Part shown: piece after piece, positions 33,843 through 48,000 of the stretch
Layout: each line of letters starts with the position of its first letter
How positions within the stretch are numbered: the stretch's first letter is position 1
From: Struthio camelus
Lineage: Eukaryota > Chordata > Aves > Struthioniformes > Struthionidae
Assembly: GCF_040807025.1 (NCBI RefSeq)
Contig: NC_090942.1
Span: 71,044,487 to 71,108,486 of the forward strand
Direction of reading: 5' to 3'
Length of the DNA: 64,000 bases
Notes under the pieces: generated by a model
Told to the model about the DNA's origin: nothing
Database searches by the model: none
Seen by the model: only the letters and a program-made list of their open reading frames with translations
Translations under genes and position numbers: made by a program

Positions 33843-36800
33843 ATGTTTACTGCATTTATGTCCCCTCTTGTTCTCAGCACAAGAGATGTTACATGCACTT
33901 AAAATGTAAAAAATATATAGAAAGAGTAAAGCTCGGAAGTCTCCACTGGCATTTTACCTTGCATTTAGTAGAATCATGCCTTAGGTGCTTGATCATACAA
34001 ATAAATGGACATCCCAAAACTGCCTGCTATAGGCCAGTCTGGCCACTTCCAGTTTTGTGACAGGCTTGAAGATCATTCTGAAAAATCGTTATAGTGCTAT
34101 TGGGAATAGCCAGAGAGTTTTTCAAGTTAGATTTAAATAACCATAATAGAAAGTTACAGCTGGAGGAAGATTTCCCATCTCTTGTGATACAGCACTTTAG
34201 GGTAAATATAACACTGTGTTTACCAACGGAGGCTGATAGGACAGGCTTCATCTCACTTCCTTGTAGATGTGTGCAGTATGAATAGCCCCACTTGATCAAG
34301 GCTCTCCCTTGGCACCTTTTATTGACGGTGGAGAATAACAGGCCTTTTCAGGATGTGATTTGTCTGTTCCAATTCAGAAATGTTAATTTAGGTAAGATTA
34401 ATGGTGTCTTCCCCCTGTTTGTTTCTCTCCAGTGACAAAGGGAGCCCCAGCGTGACCAGATTTGATTTAGCATCTATTTTACAGAAGTCTGCATCTGCTC
34501 AGAAGCAACCCAACCCCTTTCTGATTAGAAATGATTTTCTAGTTCCTGAGTTGATTCTGATAAGTGATATACATGCATGCAAATAAAACTATGATGGATA
34601 TGTTTATGCTCAATTTTGTTGGTTGCCCCAAAGCTGGAAATGCTGTCCGTAAAGACAATGAACCAGCAAGCTTGGTCTTGCATATGGCTTGATCTTCTCT
34701 TCCACCCCACCTGGGGTCATGGGATCAGCTCCAGCACGCCTGGCAGGTTCTTAGGCTGCCTGCTAGCACCCCAAGCGGATGTCCTCAGGCTGCCTGGGAG
34801 GCCGTGGTGTGGTTAAAAAGTGAGAGAGCTGCCGAGTGGGCTGTGTGGCCTGCAGCTCTGTGCTCGCTCCTCAGCTGCAGCGTGGACAAACCCACTGTGT
34901 CAAAACACATCTTGGGACATGATCCTCCTCCTGGTTTCAGGCTGTGATTGCACAAGTCAGAGGACTTGCCTTAGGGCAAATCCATTGTGACTGAGAAGAG
35001 GAAACAGGTCTGTATTTTTTCCTGAAAAGTTAAATGCTTGATAAAACTTTGGTTCTCATCTTGTGCAGCCTCCAGCAGGTCCTGCTGGGAAGATGAGTGA
35101 AGCTGGGGGGAACTGGACTCTTCAGTCTCATCACCAAGGTGTTAAATATTTTACAAAATTCTCATGTTGAAAGCTGCAATCCGAGTGACTGAAAAAAGAG
35201 TTCAGACCTGCAAACTTATCTTCCAGAAAATGCCCACGTGAATTTTTCTGATTAAAAGTAGCAACTACTAGGGAAGTTCTCAGGACAGACAATTTCAAAT
35301 TCAAAATAAAAATGTATCAGGAAATTAAAATAAAAAGGAAAGACCTATGACCAATACCCGTGAAGAATCATTTGACCACTGTCTAGATTTCAGCTGCATA
35401 ACATATCTAGGCAAACAACCAAGAAATACTTATTTGTTATGCTTTTTTGTTTATGTTTCTGCAACTCAAGCCGCTTTAAGTAAATAAAACTGACTCAGGG
35501 AATTAGTGTTTTAAGGTTTTCCTTGATGTATTTGTAACTGTAAAACATATTTTACAGCATTAATGTCAGCATTCAGTCACTGCTTTTATTCTGCAGTCAA
35601 TATAACTGGATATAGCTGATAATTAAGGGCCCCATCCCTTTTAGAACCACTCCTTTTACTTTACTGAGCCTATCAGTGGCTGTTTGTGCTTGGTATATAC
35701 ATATAGGTAAGAAAGATTTTGACTGATCACAACTCAAACCTTCCTCACAGCAATTTCGCAGTTCTCTCTTGAGTGATTTTGTTTCTGGGAGATGGTGAAT
35801 ACTGATCTGACATTAATGAGTAACCATGCACAAGATTGTCCTGTTTCAATCAGTGACATGACTTACAAGTGACTTCTTACAAGTTGGAGGTGACTGTTCA
35901 CCACTGGGCCAGCAATACTCCTACTGGATCTTTGATCTCGCAAAACCTGTGTGAGTGATGCTGGGTGCAGAAGCACCCTAAGGAGTACACTGCTACCCCA
36001 TGCACAGCACTAACAAAGGAACCATCCAGACTGATGCAAAAATACAGTAGAAAGAGAAAATGGAACTTTAATTATTTATAAGTCTGAGCAGAATAATAGA
36101 TTTTCTTCTCAGAATAATATTCCCAGATATTCAATGTTAGAAGATTTTTTGTAGTGAAAACCTAGTCTATAGTGTGTGACATTTTTGTATCTAAATATAC
36201 ACACTGTCATATGTAACTGTATAGTATTCATTGTAATGGAAAACCATACATCCTGAATACACTATTGTTATTCCATTATAATTCCCTCACTGTTTTGGTG
36301 TGTTGCACATAGTACTCTGTTGTTCTTTTTAGTGAAAAAGACTAACTTTTTTTCTAAAATGCAGCTTTTTAACACTTTCCATCTCCCTGCCAAACAACAA
36401 GAGGTGAATTAGATCTCTTAAAACGCAAAGGTTTCTTTCTTCCCTCTAGGCTAAGAACAAGCTTGAAAAATGTCAAAGGAGATATTTATCTACATAGCTC
36501 TCTGCATATACCTAACAATATATATGCACACACATATGTAATGATACATTTTACATATAAGAAACTTTCAGTTTGGCAGTGCAGGTTTTTCAAGTGACTG
36601 TACCATACCAGCCATAAAAGTGACACCAGTTGCATCCCCTCCTTGTGTATCTTCTGACTTTTTTGGGGCAGAGAGGCCAGGAGTCAAGCTGGACCTCTAC
36701 TAATGTGAGAAACAGCTGGCAGAAGGCCCTGAGCGTTAGAACTTGCTCCCTTTGCCCTTGAGCCCAAATAACTGTTTTGTTGGCCTTCCAGGCAGGCTGC

Positions 36801-39800
36801 AAGTCCTGTTTGTTTCTTCAACTTGCAGGGAAAGAGAAGTCTCTTAAAGGTCTTGCACATGTTTTTTGCTGCTGCTGGTTATGGAGCTGTGACTGTGTGC
36901 TCAGAGGGGCTGCGATGTTTCCAGGAGTGGCGGATTCCTGCATGTACATGGGCACATGCTGAAGAGAGCTCACAGCAAGATGGGAGGATTCCTTTTATGT
37001 AGTTTTTCTATACATCTAGATGAATAAGAATAGAAAACAGTTGAATGAGTTATTCTGTTAGTACCTCCTGGTCAGCAGAAATGAGCTAAATAATACAAAT
37101 ACTTCTGTGAGCAGCAGCAAACGGAAGACAGCAGCGTTCTCTATGGAGTGAAACAAATCCTGCTTGACTGATTTTTTCACTCAGTTTTACTAAGATTTTC
37201 TCTGATTTCTGAATATTTTGTAAAAATTTCCCTCCTGAGACAGTCTTTCAGTTCTCCTGCAATGAATGTTTTGACAGAGCCTTGGGGGCCGCTTCATTCA
37301 AAGTTAGAGATTGAGATCACAAGTAATTAGGCCCAAACCTGTGAATCTTCCACGCTCAGTCTCTCCTCTCCGCAGCTGCCACTTTTCACAAGACCTGCAG
37401 GAACTTAAGTGGGTTCAGAATTTATCAGAGGAACAGACATAGCACATGACTGACATTCCTATTTTCCACAGGAAACAAGGCAAAAAATTTGTAGGTGGAA
37501 ATTATAAAATAGATTTTCAGCACTTCCTAAAAAGCACTTCCACAAACGCTGTAAGATACTGAATGCATGTACCTCTTCCCCTTGGATGACCCTGAAGGAA
37601 GTATGAAGTTTGCCTGTGAGGATCCAGTCAAACATGAGATGGAAACCTCTTGTCTCATAATTTGTACAGATACTTATTGAGATAAAGAGATCATAAAGCA
37701 GTTGTTTGAGGTCTGCAGCTGCCTGCTGCTGCAGAATGAGGAAGCCTTTTCTACCCTCTCTTGTACAACTTGGAAGTCTCCCATCTAACACCTCAACAAG
37801 CCTAGTTGTGCTTAGCTCTATAAAAAACAGACAGGAACAGGCATAATTTCAGACAAACACCATGTGCTACTATTGTCAAGAGCTGGTTAAATTTTTTCCC
37901 CTTAGAGCATTTCAGAAGACAAAATTTTTATTTTGTTGAGAAAAAAATGGAATGAGAAACACAACTTTGGGGTACAAATATTTTCTTTCTAAAAACTGGA
38001 AATGATTTTGGGACGTGATTTTTAAAGATTCCTTTTAATAGAAAATGTTTTTAAAAAAATAGGGAAAAGTCAAATTTAAGTCTGGTCTTCTTTGTCCAAA
38101 GTGAAAACTTTTTGTGAGGGAAAAAGGGGGAAAAAGATAGCTGTTGTTAACTCCTACAGAAATACTTAGCATTAAAAAAAATATTTATATGTCTTTATTT
38201 GCAGCTTTCTCTGCATCTTAATTGTCATCATTGTCTTCCCAGGATGCAACATTATTTATCAAGGAATTTTGTTAAATACGTCATACTCTCAAAGGAAGGT
38301 GGCAAAGGGGAAGTGAAGGAAGGTGGCTGTTGCAAGACAGCATTCCTGAGTGCAAGAGACTCTGCTAAAGCTCTCTGCAAGGCAGATAAATATGTTATAG
38401 AAGATTTTTCTTCCCACAAAGAATGTTTGCAATGAGTTGTCCTTTCCTCTCTTAAAAGTACAGCATATACGTCATCTTGCCAAATCATTGTTCTCACATC
38501 AAACTGCTTTCCATACTGAGAAACTTCGTATCTCCTTGTGAAAGTACGGGATGGCACCAGGGACAGGATAAATTGCTGTTTGTACACGTGTGTATCATCT
38601 GGGTAGAAAGGTGACTTTTCCTCCTTACAATTCACCACAGTCTCACTCTGACTCTGGGCTGTCAAATACTGGGAAGAAAAGAACTGCAATGTATAATTTA
38701 TTTTGAACATGAGACAGTCTCTGTAGGCTTTTATAACTTCCTAGGTTAGTATGCTCAATTACTATTTGTGCTGTCATTTCTTTTAGTGGCAGACATAGCA
38801 AGCAGAAGTAGACAACAAGGCCAATAAATAAGGCTGTCCAACACTTTTAAAGAATAGTTAGGCTTGTCTAGATCCTATTTTCACTTGTTATTATTTTTAT
38901 TCAACTTTAACCCTGCTGGCCAATATTTTCCACACCAGGAGTCTGCCTCAGATTGGAGTGTCTAAAGTCGAATCACAAATGGCTTGCTGAGTTTCTGGTT
39001 AGGAAAATCACTGTATTTGCCAATGTGAAAATTTTCAGGGAGAAGGAGGAGGATGCAGTCTGTCCCGTAAAATGAAGGGGCTGGGAGGGAGGTGGCAGGA
39101 TGAGCAGACTGGTGACAATTGGTAACCAGGAGAAAGGTGACAACTAAAATGCAACTGAGGCAGAAAAAGCTGGACTGGCACAGATCCCAACTGAGACTTG
39201 CATTTCTTTTCTGTTGGCTAACAAGTGTCTCTGAAGTGGAGCTGGCTCTTCCCTTGGATGTGGTTCATGTTGGTTATATCCATATTGGCATGGAGCCCCA
39301 AGTGTGCAATGGCACTGAGGGCTCTCTCAAGCTGTGGTTGTCTGTGTTGTTCTTACAGACAACTTGAACTGAGGCATGTGTAAACCCTGTCTGCCCCCAT
39401 GACAGGCAATATCTGGCCCTTCTGGAAGGACTGGAGGCCACCCTACTTGCATCAATCATTTGTCAGCTTTTCATGAGCATGGGGAGCTGTGCAGAGCCTG
39501 AGGGCCTGCCCACATGGCAGGTAAGTGGTTATGAGTGAACTCTAAAAGTCCAGGCTTTTCCTGTAAATATCTGTATGTATAAAACATGGGACACTTGCAT
39601 CTCCATGCAGAGTGGCTAGGCTGCTTCAGAGCCATCCTTCTTTTTGTGGTGTCTTTGAAGGTATATGATGTGGACAAATGCTGAGGCTATTGTTGGGTGA
39701 GGCCTTGTTGCTCTTGTGCAGCCATGTAGATGCTTCTTTGGAGGGTAAGGGCTTGTTTGTTAGCTTATGTGGTGCATGTTTTTGCCGTAGATCTAATGCT

Positions 39801-40003
39801 GTGGGAAAACAAGAATAAGCCCAGCGATGGCTTTAACTGCCTACACTGACCTGCAGCTGCTAGAGAATCTGCAGAAATTTTCACTCCAGCCTCAGTAACT
39901 CCTATCCTGAGAGACACTGCAATATTGCAGCTTTCTTATCTAGCTCTCTCCAAACTGATGGTCCTCTATGCTAGACCCTCTGTGCTGGTAAGTTCAATCT
40001 CAC
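33843..40003. other. non-coding region, no gene supported
   Basis: AT-rich DNA with short TA/CA-rich stretches (for example around 36515-36540) and several A- or T-rich patches near 38 kb. The longest open frame is 152 codons on the minus strand (38252-38710), and it has no recognisable similarity. No coding exon of caldesmon (its glutamate/arginine-rich repeats would be obvious) was seen. Confidence 0.6.
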
Positions 40004-40067
40004 AGGGTAGGGCCCTAGAAGGAAGGGGGTTCCAGGAGACGAGTGCATCCCTCTGAGTAAGAAATCC

Positions 40068-41990
40068 AGCAAAGCAGGCAGGAGACCTGCATGGACGATC
40101 AAGGAACTACTGGCAAAACTCAAACAGAAGAAAGGAGTATACACAGTGTGGAAAAGGGGATAGGCCATTTGGGATGAATATGGGGACATTGTCAGAGTAT
40201 GCAGGGATGTGACAAGGAAAGCTAAGGCCCATTTGGAATTAAATCTGGCAAGGGATGTCAAGGACAACAAGAAGGGCTTCTTCAAATACATTAATAGCAA
40301 AAGGAAGACTAGGGAAAATGTGAGCCCGCTGCTGAATGGGGCGGGTGCCCTGGTAATGAAGGATACAGAGAAGGCAGAGTTACTGAATGCCTTCTTTGCT
40401 TCCGTCTTCACTGCTAAGGCCAGTCCTCAGGAATTCCAGACGCTGGGGACAAGAGAGGAAGTCTGGAGAAAGGAAGACTCTCCCTTGGTCGAGGAGGATC
40501 GGGTTAGAGATCTTTTGTCCAAACTTGACATCCACAAATCCAAGGGCCCTGACGGGATGCACCCATGAGTGCTGAGGGAGCTGGCAGATGTTATTGCTAG
40601 GCCACTCTCCATCATCTTGGAAAGGTCCTGGAGAACAGGAGAGGTGCCTGAGGACTGGAAGAAAGCCAGTGTCATTCCAGTCTTCAGAAAGGGCAAGAAG
40701 GAGGAGCCAGGAAACTACAGGCCAGTCAGCCTCCCCTCCATCCCTGGAAAGGTGATGGAACAGCTCATCCTGGAGGTAATCACTAAGCATGTGGAGGACA
40801 AGAAGGTGATCAAGAGTAGTCAGCATGGATTCACCAAGGGGAAATCATGCTTAACCAATCTGACAGCCTTCTATGATGGAATGACTGGCTGGGTAGGTGA
40901 GGGGAGAGCAGTGGATGCTGTCTACCTGGACTTCAGCAAGGCTTTTGACACTGTCTCCCATCACATCCTCATAGGGAAACTCAGGAAGTGGGGGCTAGAC
41001 GAGTGGACAGTGAGGTGGCTTGAGAACTGGCTGGATGGCAGAGCTCAGAGGGTTGTGGTCAGTGGTGCAGAGTCTAGTGGGAGGCCTGTAGCTGACGATG
41101 TCCCCCAGGGGTCAGTGCTGGGTCCAGTCTTGTTCAATGTATTCATCTATGACCTGGATGAAGGGAAAGAGCGCACCCTCAACAAGTTTGCTGATGATAC
41201 AAAACTGGGGGGAGTGGCTGACACACCAGAAGGCTGTGCTGCCATTGAGAGGGAGCTGGACAGGCTGGAGAGTGGGGTGGAGAGGAACCTCCTGAAGTTT
41301 AATAAAGGGAAGTGCAGGGTCCTGCACCTAGGGAGGAAGAACAGCATGCAGCAGGACAGGCTGGGGGTTGACCTGCTGGAAAGCAGCTCTGCCGAGAAGG
41401 ACCTGGGAGTGCTGGTGGGCAACAAGTTAAGCATGAGGCAGCAATGTGCCCTTGTGGCCAAGAAGGGCAGTGGTATCCTGGGGCGCATGAGGCAGAGTGT
41501 TGCCAGCAGGTGGAGGGAGATGATCCTGCCCCTCTGCTCAGCCCTGGTGAGCCTCCCCTGGAGTACTGTGTCCAGTTCTGGGCTCCCCAGTACAGGAGAG
41601 ACATGGCACTACTGGAGAGAGTCGAGCGGAGGGCTACAAAGATGATGAGGGGACTGGAGCATCTCTGCTATGAAGAAAGGCTGAGAGAGCTGGGCCTGTG
41701 TAGCCTGGAGAAGAGAAGATTGAGAGGCGATCTCATCAATGTGTACAAGTATCTGAAGGGGGGATGTTGAGAGGATGGGGCCAGACTCTTCTCCGTGGTG
41801 CCCAGCGACAGGACAAGAGGCAACGGGCAGAAATGGAAACACAGGCAGTTCTATCTGAACATGACGAAAAACTTCTTCACTGTGAGGGTGACTGAGCACT
41901 GAAACAAGTTACCGAGAGAGGTAGTGGAGTCTCCTTCCCCTGGAGATATTCAAAACCCGTCTGGACACGATCCTGGGCAATGTGCTCTAG
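40068..41990 (+). pseudogene. decayed CR1 ORF2 with reverse transcriptase domain
   Basis: Reverse transcriptase blocks are clear: DFSKAFD at 40929-40949, PQGSVLGP at 41103-41126, and the catalytic FADD at 41187-41198. Lesions are TAG at 40161-40163, TGA at 40566-40568 (a CpG-type change within the first long frame), a frameshift at about 41549-41560, TGA at 41768-41770, and a further frameshift near 41935-41945. The longest uninterrupted piece is 358 codons (40569-41645), which still contains the catalytic core. The copy cannot make a full enzyme. The modest number of lesions suggests an old but not ancient insertion. Confidence 0.88.
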
Positions 41991-42054
41991 AGGACCCTGC
42001 TTGAGCAGGGAGGTCGGACTAGATGATCTCTAGAGGTGTCTTCCAACCTTGGCC

Positions 42055-42078
42055 ATTCTGTGATTCTGTGATTCTGGG
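42055..42078 (+). repeat. CR1 3'-terminal 8-bp repeats
   Basis: ATTCTGTG at 42055-42062 and 42063-42070, then ATTCTGGG at 42071-42078. Short 8-bp tandem units of this kind mark the 3' end of CR1 and replace a poly(A) tail. Confidence 0.85.
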
Positions 42079-45000
42079 ATATCCAGGAGGACTTTATTTA
42101 ATGACTGAAAATGCCATGTAGTCCTGCAAGGAAGAACCAGCACAATGGCTGCACCGTGATGCCTTTCAGACCTTCCAGCAAAGGAAACTGGCAGCTGCCC
42201 ACAGTGGGGTTGCAGCACAGGAGGCGTCCCAGCACCATCAGGAATGGCTGAGAAGGCAGGAAGCCCTAGCCAGCAGGTGTCTTCTGAAGAAGAGAAATGC
42301 TTTCACCACCAAAAATTACAGCGTTCCTCAGGAAACAGAGCCAGCATGAGCCTGGTTAATAAAGGTGGCTTTAAACTCCCAAGCAGTCACAGCGTTCTTG
42401 AGAGTGGCAAGCTAAAGGAAGAAGTGGGTGGAAGGAATCCTTCTCAATTTGAAGAGCTGTACCATATGAGTATCACCCAGAGAATTCCCCCTAGTTTTGA
42501 AGTATTTCTCATCTTCTTTGCTGTGACACTGACATTGCTGGAACAAGCCTAAGAGACAAGAGCGAACACTGTCCATGGTTTTCAGACGCTTGCAAATGAA
42601 GTTTTGTCCCGGTTCTGAGTCTTGTGTTGTAGTACTTTGGCATACCTTCTACTATCTGGATACTCTTGCTCCATCTAGTGAGTAAATTTATTGCTTATCC
42701 TGACTTCATCTTGGCTGCAGAGAGGGCTTTGGGAAAAGTAACATAGTTTATGAATTTGACCTATGCAAACATGGGAATTACCCAGGAAGATTTTTTTAAG
42801 TTTGATTTTGTTGGAAGGGTAAGAATGACAGTGATTTCTGCTTACAGCTGCTCATTGATATGTCTTTTAAATTATTTTTAAAAGACTTGAGTGTTTTTTT
42901 CTAATGAACTTTCCCATGAAAATCTATTTCTGTTTCTATTCAGTGGGTGGATTTACTTGTTATGTGAAGCAAATGAGGGGGAGAGATAAAATGAAAGAAG
43001 TTGGTTTAAATACTTTAACTATATCTGTTACAACCCATCTTTTCTGTTCTTACTCAACAGCCAAAAATGCATTCCTCTTTTATAAAAGAGGGAACACAAG
43101 GGCACCAGCTCACAGATCTCTAATGCAATAAAAGTCATCTCAGAGACCTACAGGAGGGGCCCCATCCTGCTGGACACTGTTGAAAGAAGAGCAGAGGTGC
43201 CGCATAGCAGCAGGGAGCTGCTCAGGACCTGCTCTGGTGAAACCCTAAGGAGGCTCAGCAAGGTTTGGATTTGCCACTTCTTCCTTCCTTCCTGCCTTGT
43301 CTTTTCACCTCTGAGACCATCTTCCCTACCCCTGGCCAGACACATCTCATGCCATATTCATCACTTCCCTTTTCCCTTTGTGTTTCCGAAAGACATCTGT
43401 TGAAACTGTGAGAGGAAAACAGAGAAAGGCGGGGGAAAAAAAAGAAGCTATGGCATCTTTGCTGTGGGTTTGTTTTCGGGATGCTTTTAGACACTCATGG
43501 AAGAAAACTCTGCTCCTTCCAGTTGGCTGCAAGTGAGACCTGGCAGTCTGGTGGGCCCCCAGGTGCATACCATAGCCTGACCTGCCCCAGGCACCAGGCT
43601 CACCCCACCGCTTTCTCTGCTTGTGTCCTACGACTTTGCTGGCTGTCGCAGTTGTCTCCGTCTGTCCCTGTCTGTGCCTAGCTGTGGCTGGTGGCCACGG
43701 CTGGCCAGGTGGCCCTGCTGGCAGGGAGCCCAAAGCGCTATTGGGTTGCCCTCTACCACCTCCTGCCAAAGCCCTGTGGCTGTGCATGACTGGGCTGGAG
43801 GCAGCACAACCGAGTCCCATTTGCTCCGTCGGAGCACGTGAGTGGTTTATGGAGTAGTAACAACGTGATGTGCACATTTCAACCAGATGTGATGGCTATG
43901 TAACATGGTAGCAGCAGGGACACTTGACTGCACAGTAAGTGCCATTTTCTTTGGGTAGAAGTTTCCTAATTTTATTTGAAAACTCCTGTTATTACTTCTG
44001 AGGTTGGTTAAGCTCATGTAATAGTTATCCACCATATGTAAATATATATATACATGTATATATCTTGAAAGCATACAAGTTGAAGGTATAGGGCTTCCAT
44101 GGCTAACAGGATTTTCTGCTTTTAAGTGAAAACAGTTTTTTGTTTTGAAAAAAAATTGAGTAAGGAAAATTCCCACTATCCCCCTCCAACAAGAACCCTG
44201 AAAAAAATCTCAGTACTGTTTTGTGCCTATTATGACCAAAGTTATACAGAATTTACAGAGAGTAACTCAAAGCTTTTGCCTTTACTGCTTTGTTTATTGG
44301 TTCAGCATTAAATGCCCCATAATAACAGAGAACAGTATATTAACCATCTAGAGAGGGCCTGATCCAGGAGTTCCCTTTATATAGGGCTCTGTGCTGTTAA
44401 ATATCCACTGTGCAATTCTTCTGCACAGTACTATTTTCATAATTTCTTGAGCAATAAGATATTATTTTGCTAAATTCTGCTGTACAAGGGTTGGAAGCAA
44501 AGATAAAGCAAGCCTATTCCTGTATTTACCTTCAGCTCTCCCCTGCGCACAGTGTGACTCTGACAGCCATCCCAGTGTAAAGTAGGATGGAGCTGGGCCG
44601 CTGTTGGCCTGGGAGACTCCCAGTTCACACCATGCTGAAGGGGATGTATCAGTTCAGTGCATAGTGCTCTGGCATCTCTTGCCACTATTGACTGTAACTG
44701 GCTGCTAAAATCCTGCTTTTCTGGAGAGTTATAAATGCCCAGGTGACATTTGCTGCAATATTTGTCCTGGTGTCCTGCCATAGCCAAATTCCAGGTCAGG
44801 CAGTTGATTTCTCTTACTGTGCAGCTTCAGACTGACACCGCTCCTTTACTTCTTCCATTTTAGCTAGTCATGTATGCAATTATGTGCCATTAGTTCACTT
44901 TGCTGCTCTATCTATGAGGTGGCTATAGGTCATTTATCAGTCACATACAGACACTGTGGACATAACAGTGGAGGTAAAGGCGTTCATTCATTATTTCTAA

Positions 45001-48000
45001 ACATCCATGGTCAAAAGTATTGAAGAAGCAGACTATACAATTGTCATAGTTAGGAGAGGTCATGGCTGCCTGACTTGAGCTTTTTCACTTACTTTTGTGG
45101 GTTTGTTGGCCTTGCATGACCTCCACAGTTCACAGTAAAAATGCTGCACTCTCATCCCATGCGTCCCTTGAGCCTGATTCAGGAGTTTCTACTTTCTTAC
45201 CTCTGGACTATCATGAACCCTGTGGTCTTTAGTCCCATCATCAAAAGCTCCAGATCTGCGTTTCTGACTTAGTGAGCAGAATACCAGTTGCAGGTAAAAA
45301 AAGTAAAAAAAATTAGAATCTATCTATATGCTTTGAAACAGTGGAGACAGTTCATTGTGAAACTCGTTAGCTGTTGAAGCCAGTGAGCGTTTTGTGTACC
45401 AAATCTTGGTCTGAGCAGCAGAGGAGCTAAGGAATTAATGCAGAAAAGCAGAGGGAAGGAAAAACAGATGGGGAAAACTTCTGGATGAATTAGAAATTGT
45501 AGAAATCTGACAATAAAGTATTGGTGTTCCTACAAGGCAATGGTGAATGCATTCAGAGGGCAAAAGATAGGCAGATTCAAGTGTGAGATCTGACTGGCCG
45601 CCGATTTTTTGATCCAGTGGAAGAGAAATGAATACACTTTGGTGCAAAATATCAAGGAGAAGCCTTCAAAATATCTGATCACCTGAGTCTTCTGCTTACA
45701 TCTGGGAGTTGGCGGGAATCGTGTGAAGAGCAGGATCATTCATTGTACTTACTGTCCCTTGGTAGGTGTTTTAATCGTTGCCATGGGGTTCAAACAAAGG
45801 TTAGAGATGCCCTGATTATGCTAAGGAAATGGGGACAATCAGACTGGACAGAAAACTGCTTTTAAAAGACTGGAAACTGTTCTAGAAGCTTTTGGTATTT
45901 AATTCATCAGTTTACCTGACAGATAACCAGGCATTTCCTGCAGTGAATGCAACCAAAGGCTTTTAGCTGTGCATGGGAAAGTGAGGGTGAATAAAGGAAG
46001 CTCAAGTGGTTCCTAGACAGAAGGATGGAGAAAGATAGATTACAAGAAAAGGCTTGTGAAATTGCAAAGTGCCTGTGGAGAAAAAAGCAAGATGTTACAG
46101 TAGAGTGGCAGCTCCTGAGCAGCCATTTGGGTTAGCTAGTGTACAAGACAGCAAGTAATTTATCCAAGGTAAAAGAGCCTGTCTGTGGAGCTATTTAAAA
46201 CATACCATAGCTTCCTTAGTAAAAAATAACCAGTCATCCGATCATTTTCTGGAATTTCTTTTTTTTTGAAGGCTTTATGTTGAAGGACATTCATTTCCCC
46301 TGAAATATTTCATGTGTGAACCTAGTTGGATGTACCTGGAATCAAACCTGCCTTACAGACCACTCCAGAACATTTTAGCTGGTATTTTGACCCGGAAATG
46401 GAAGTGCTGAGACAGCACCTGAGGAGGCTGTTCATATGGTGTCTTCAACGTGGGCTAAGGTGGATATTTAGGATGAAAAACAGGAAGAATTCAGGCAGAG
46501 AGAATAGACCAGATGCTGTGAAATGCAAGTCCTACTGAAAATCAAGAAGTAGCTTGGGATCTTGGCTTTTCTCGCGCCGTATGGAGACAACTGTCCCAGG
46601 GGATCCTTATGGAGCACAAGCTCTGTCTTCAGTCTCCTGCAAAACACCCAATCTCTTGCCATAAAAAGCCCTTTGGACTCCTGATCCAGAAGGAGGAACA
46701 CTGCCTGGAAATTGCTGCCTCCACACTGGCAGTGCTTGGGTTTCCCCCAGGAGGCTTCTCAGCCAGGATCTGATCTGCTCTCTCTGAGCCTGGCTGCCCT
46801 GACACAGTCACAGCCCAGGGAGTCTATGGCAATTAGGTAGCTGGCAAAACCCAGTTTAGTCCAGGCTGTGCTTGAAAAAAAAGCAGGTATTTTGATTTTC
46901 TCTTTTAGAATTCTCCATTTTAGAAGGAATATATATCTAAAGACATTTCTATACATAAAAGAACTTCAGGAAATTCAAGGAACATCTGCATTGTGGAAAG
47001 GTGCTTTCTCTTGAAATACTCTCTGGGGGGGAAAATGCACAACCAGATAGCTTTGTGACTAACTGATGCAAAATCCTTCCTCCCCCCCATCATGCAACTG
47101 CTGCAGACGAACTGTGCCCTCGCTATAAAGCTTTAGTTCAGATTCATATTGTCTAACATTTTGGATATTCTGATCTGAGGCTTATGTTTCCATTCCTTTT
47201 CAGGAACTATACAGCTCAGACCCAAGCTTTCCTGACATTCAAAGACCGAACAACACCTCCGCGTACTCAGGGCTGGGGAGGCAAAATCCCTTCATGTTTA
47301 CAAAGGGCAAATGACACTCCTTCTTCAAGTTACATGCCTGTGTCCTGGCCATGGTTCATCGCTTGCTGTGTCTGGGGCTCTCTATGGCTCCTGCTACCAG
47401 CACCCGGCTCTGTGCTCTCTACCATTATGATCATTTAAGACATCAAGGACTAATAGGATTGATACTTGGCTTTTAAGCTTGGGAATATGCAGTAGACAGT
47501 TTTATTCCTGTATGCTGATTCTAAACCATTGAACTCGATTATGCATTCTTATTCAAATTTCCTACTGTTCTTCTACTCTGCCCAGCATATTTGGAAGTAG
47601 TATAAAAGTACAAACACTACTGGCAACTCATTTCTGTTATTTTTGCAGTTTATTTTAATTAGTAGCCAAGCTTAAATGTAATTTTTCAATGCTGTATTTT
47701 TTTATTCCAAATCTTTAATGTCTTCCAGATCCACTCCAGGTTAATGGGACTGGGTGGTAACTAAGCCTTAAATTTGATCCAGAGGAAACTGCCATGCCCA
47801 CTTTGAGTGTTCTTTATTTGCTTATTTTTGCTCTTTTATTTTTAGCTATATTTTGTATTGCATTTCTCTCTGTGTGTGCATTTTATAATTATTACAGACT
47901 TCATTTTTATGTGGCATTGATTCTTGGCACTGAGCTTAAAGGCTAGAATTGAGAAAACTATGAAATTACTACATTAGCACAACCACTTGAAAGTCTCTGT

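Larger units (their letters stand above)
40004..42078 (+). mobile_element. CR1 LINE, 5'-truncated, + orientation
   Basis: The element covers the end of the region before the reverse transcriptase, the whole reverse transcriptase, the C-terminal part of ORF2 and the 3' UTR. The endonuclease and ORF1 are absent. Near 40025-40060 the order of segments suggests a small internal deletion. The 3' end carries the CR1-typical GATGATCTCTAGAGGT segment (42023-42038) and finishes in three copies of an 8-bp unit. CR1 inserts without clear target-site duplications, and none is seen. The 5' boundary is approximate. CR1 is the main LINE of birds, and its presence supports a bird (or other sauropsid) source. 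Confidence 0.92.

Noticed and set aside
33512-34060. 182-codon open frame as a protein-coding gene
   Set aside because: No domain or signal recognised and the second half is in AT-rich DNA. Only the promoter/first-exon idea was kept, at low confidence.
43347-43877. 176-codon minus-strand open frame
   Set aside because: It lies in a locally GC-rich patch with open frames on both strands, and no family is recognised.
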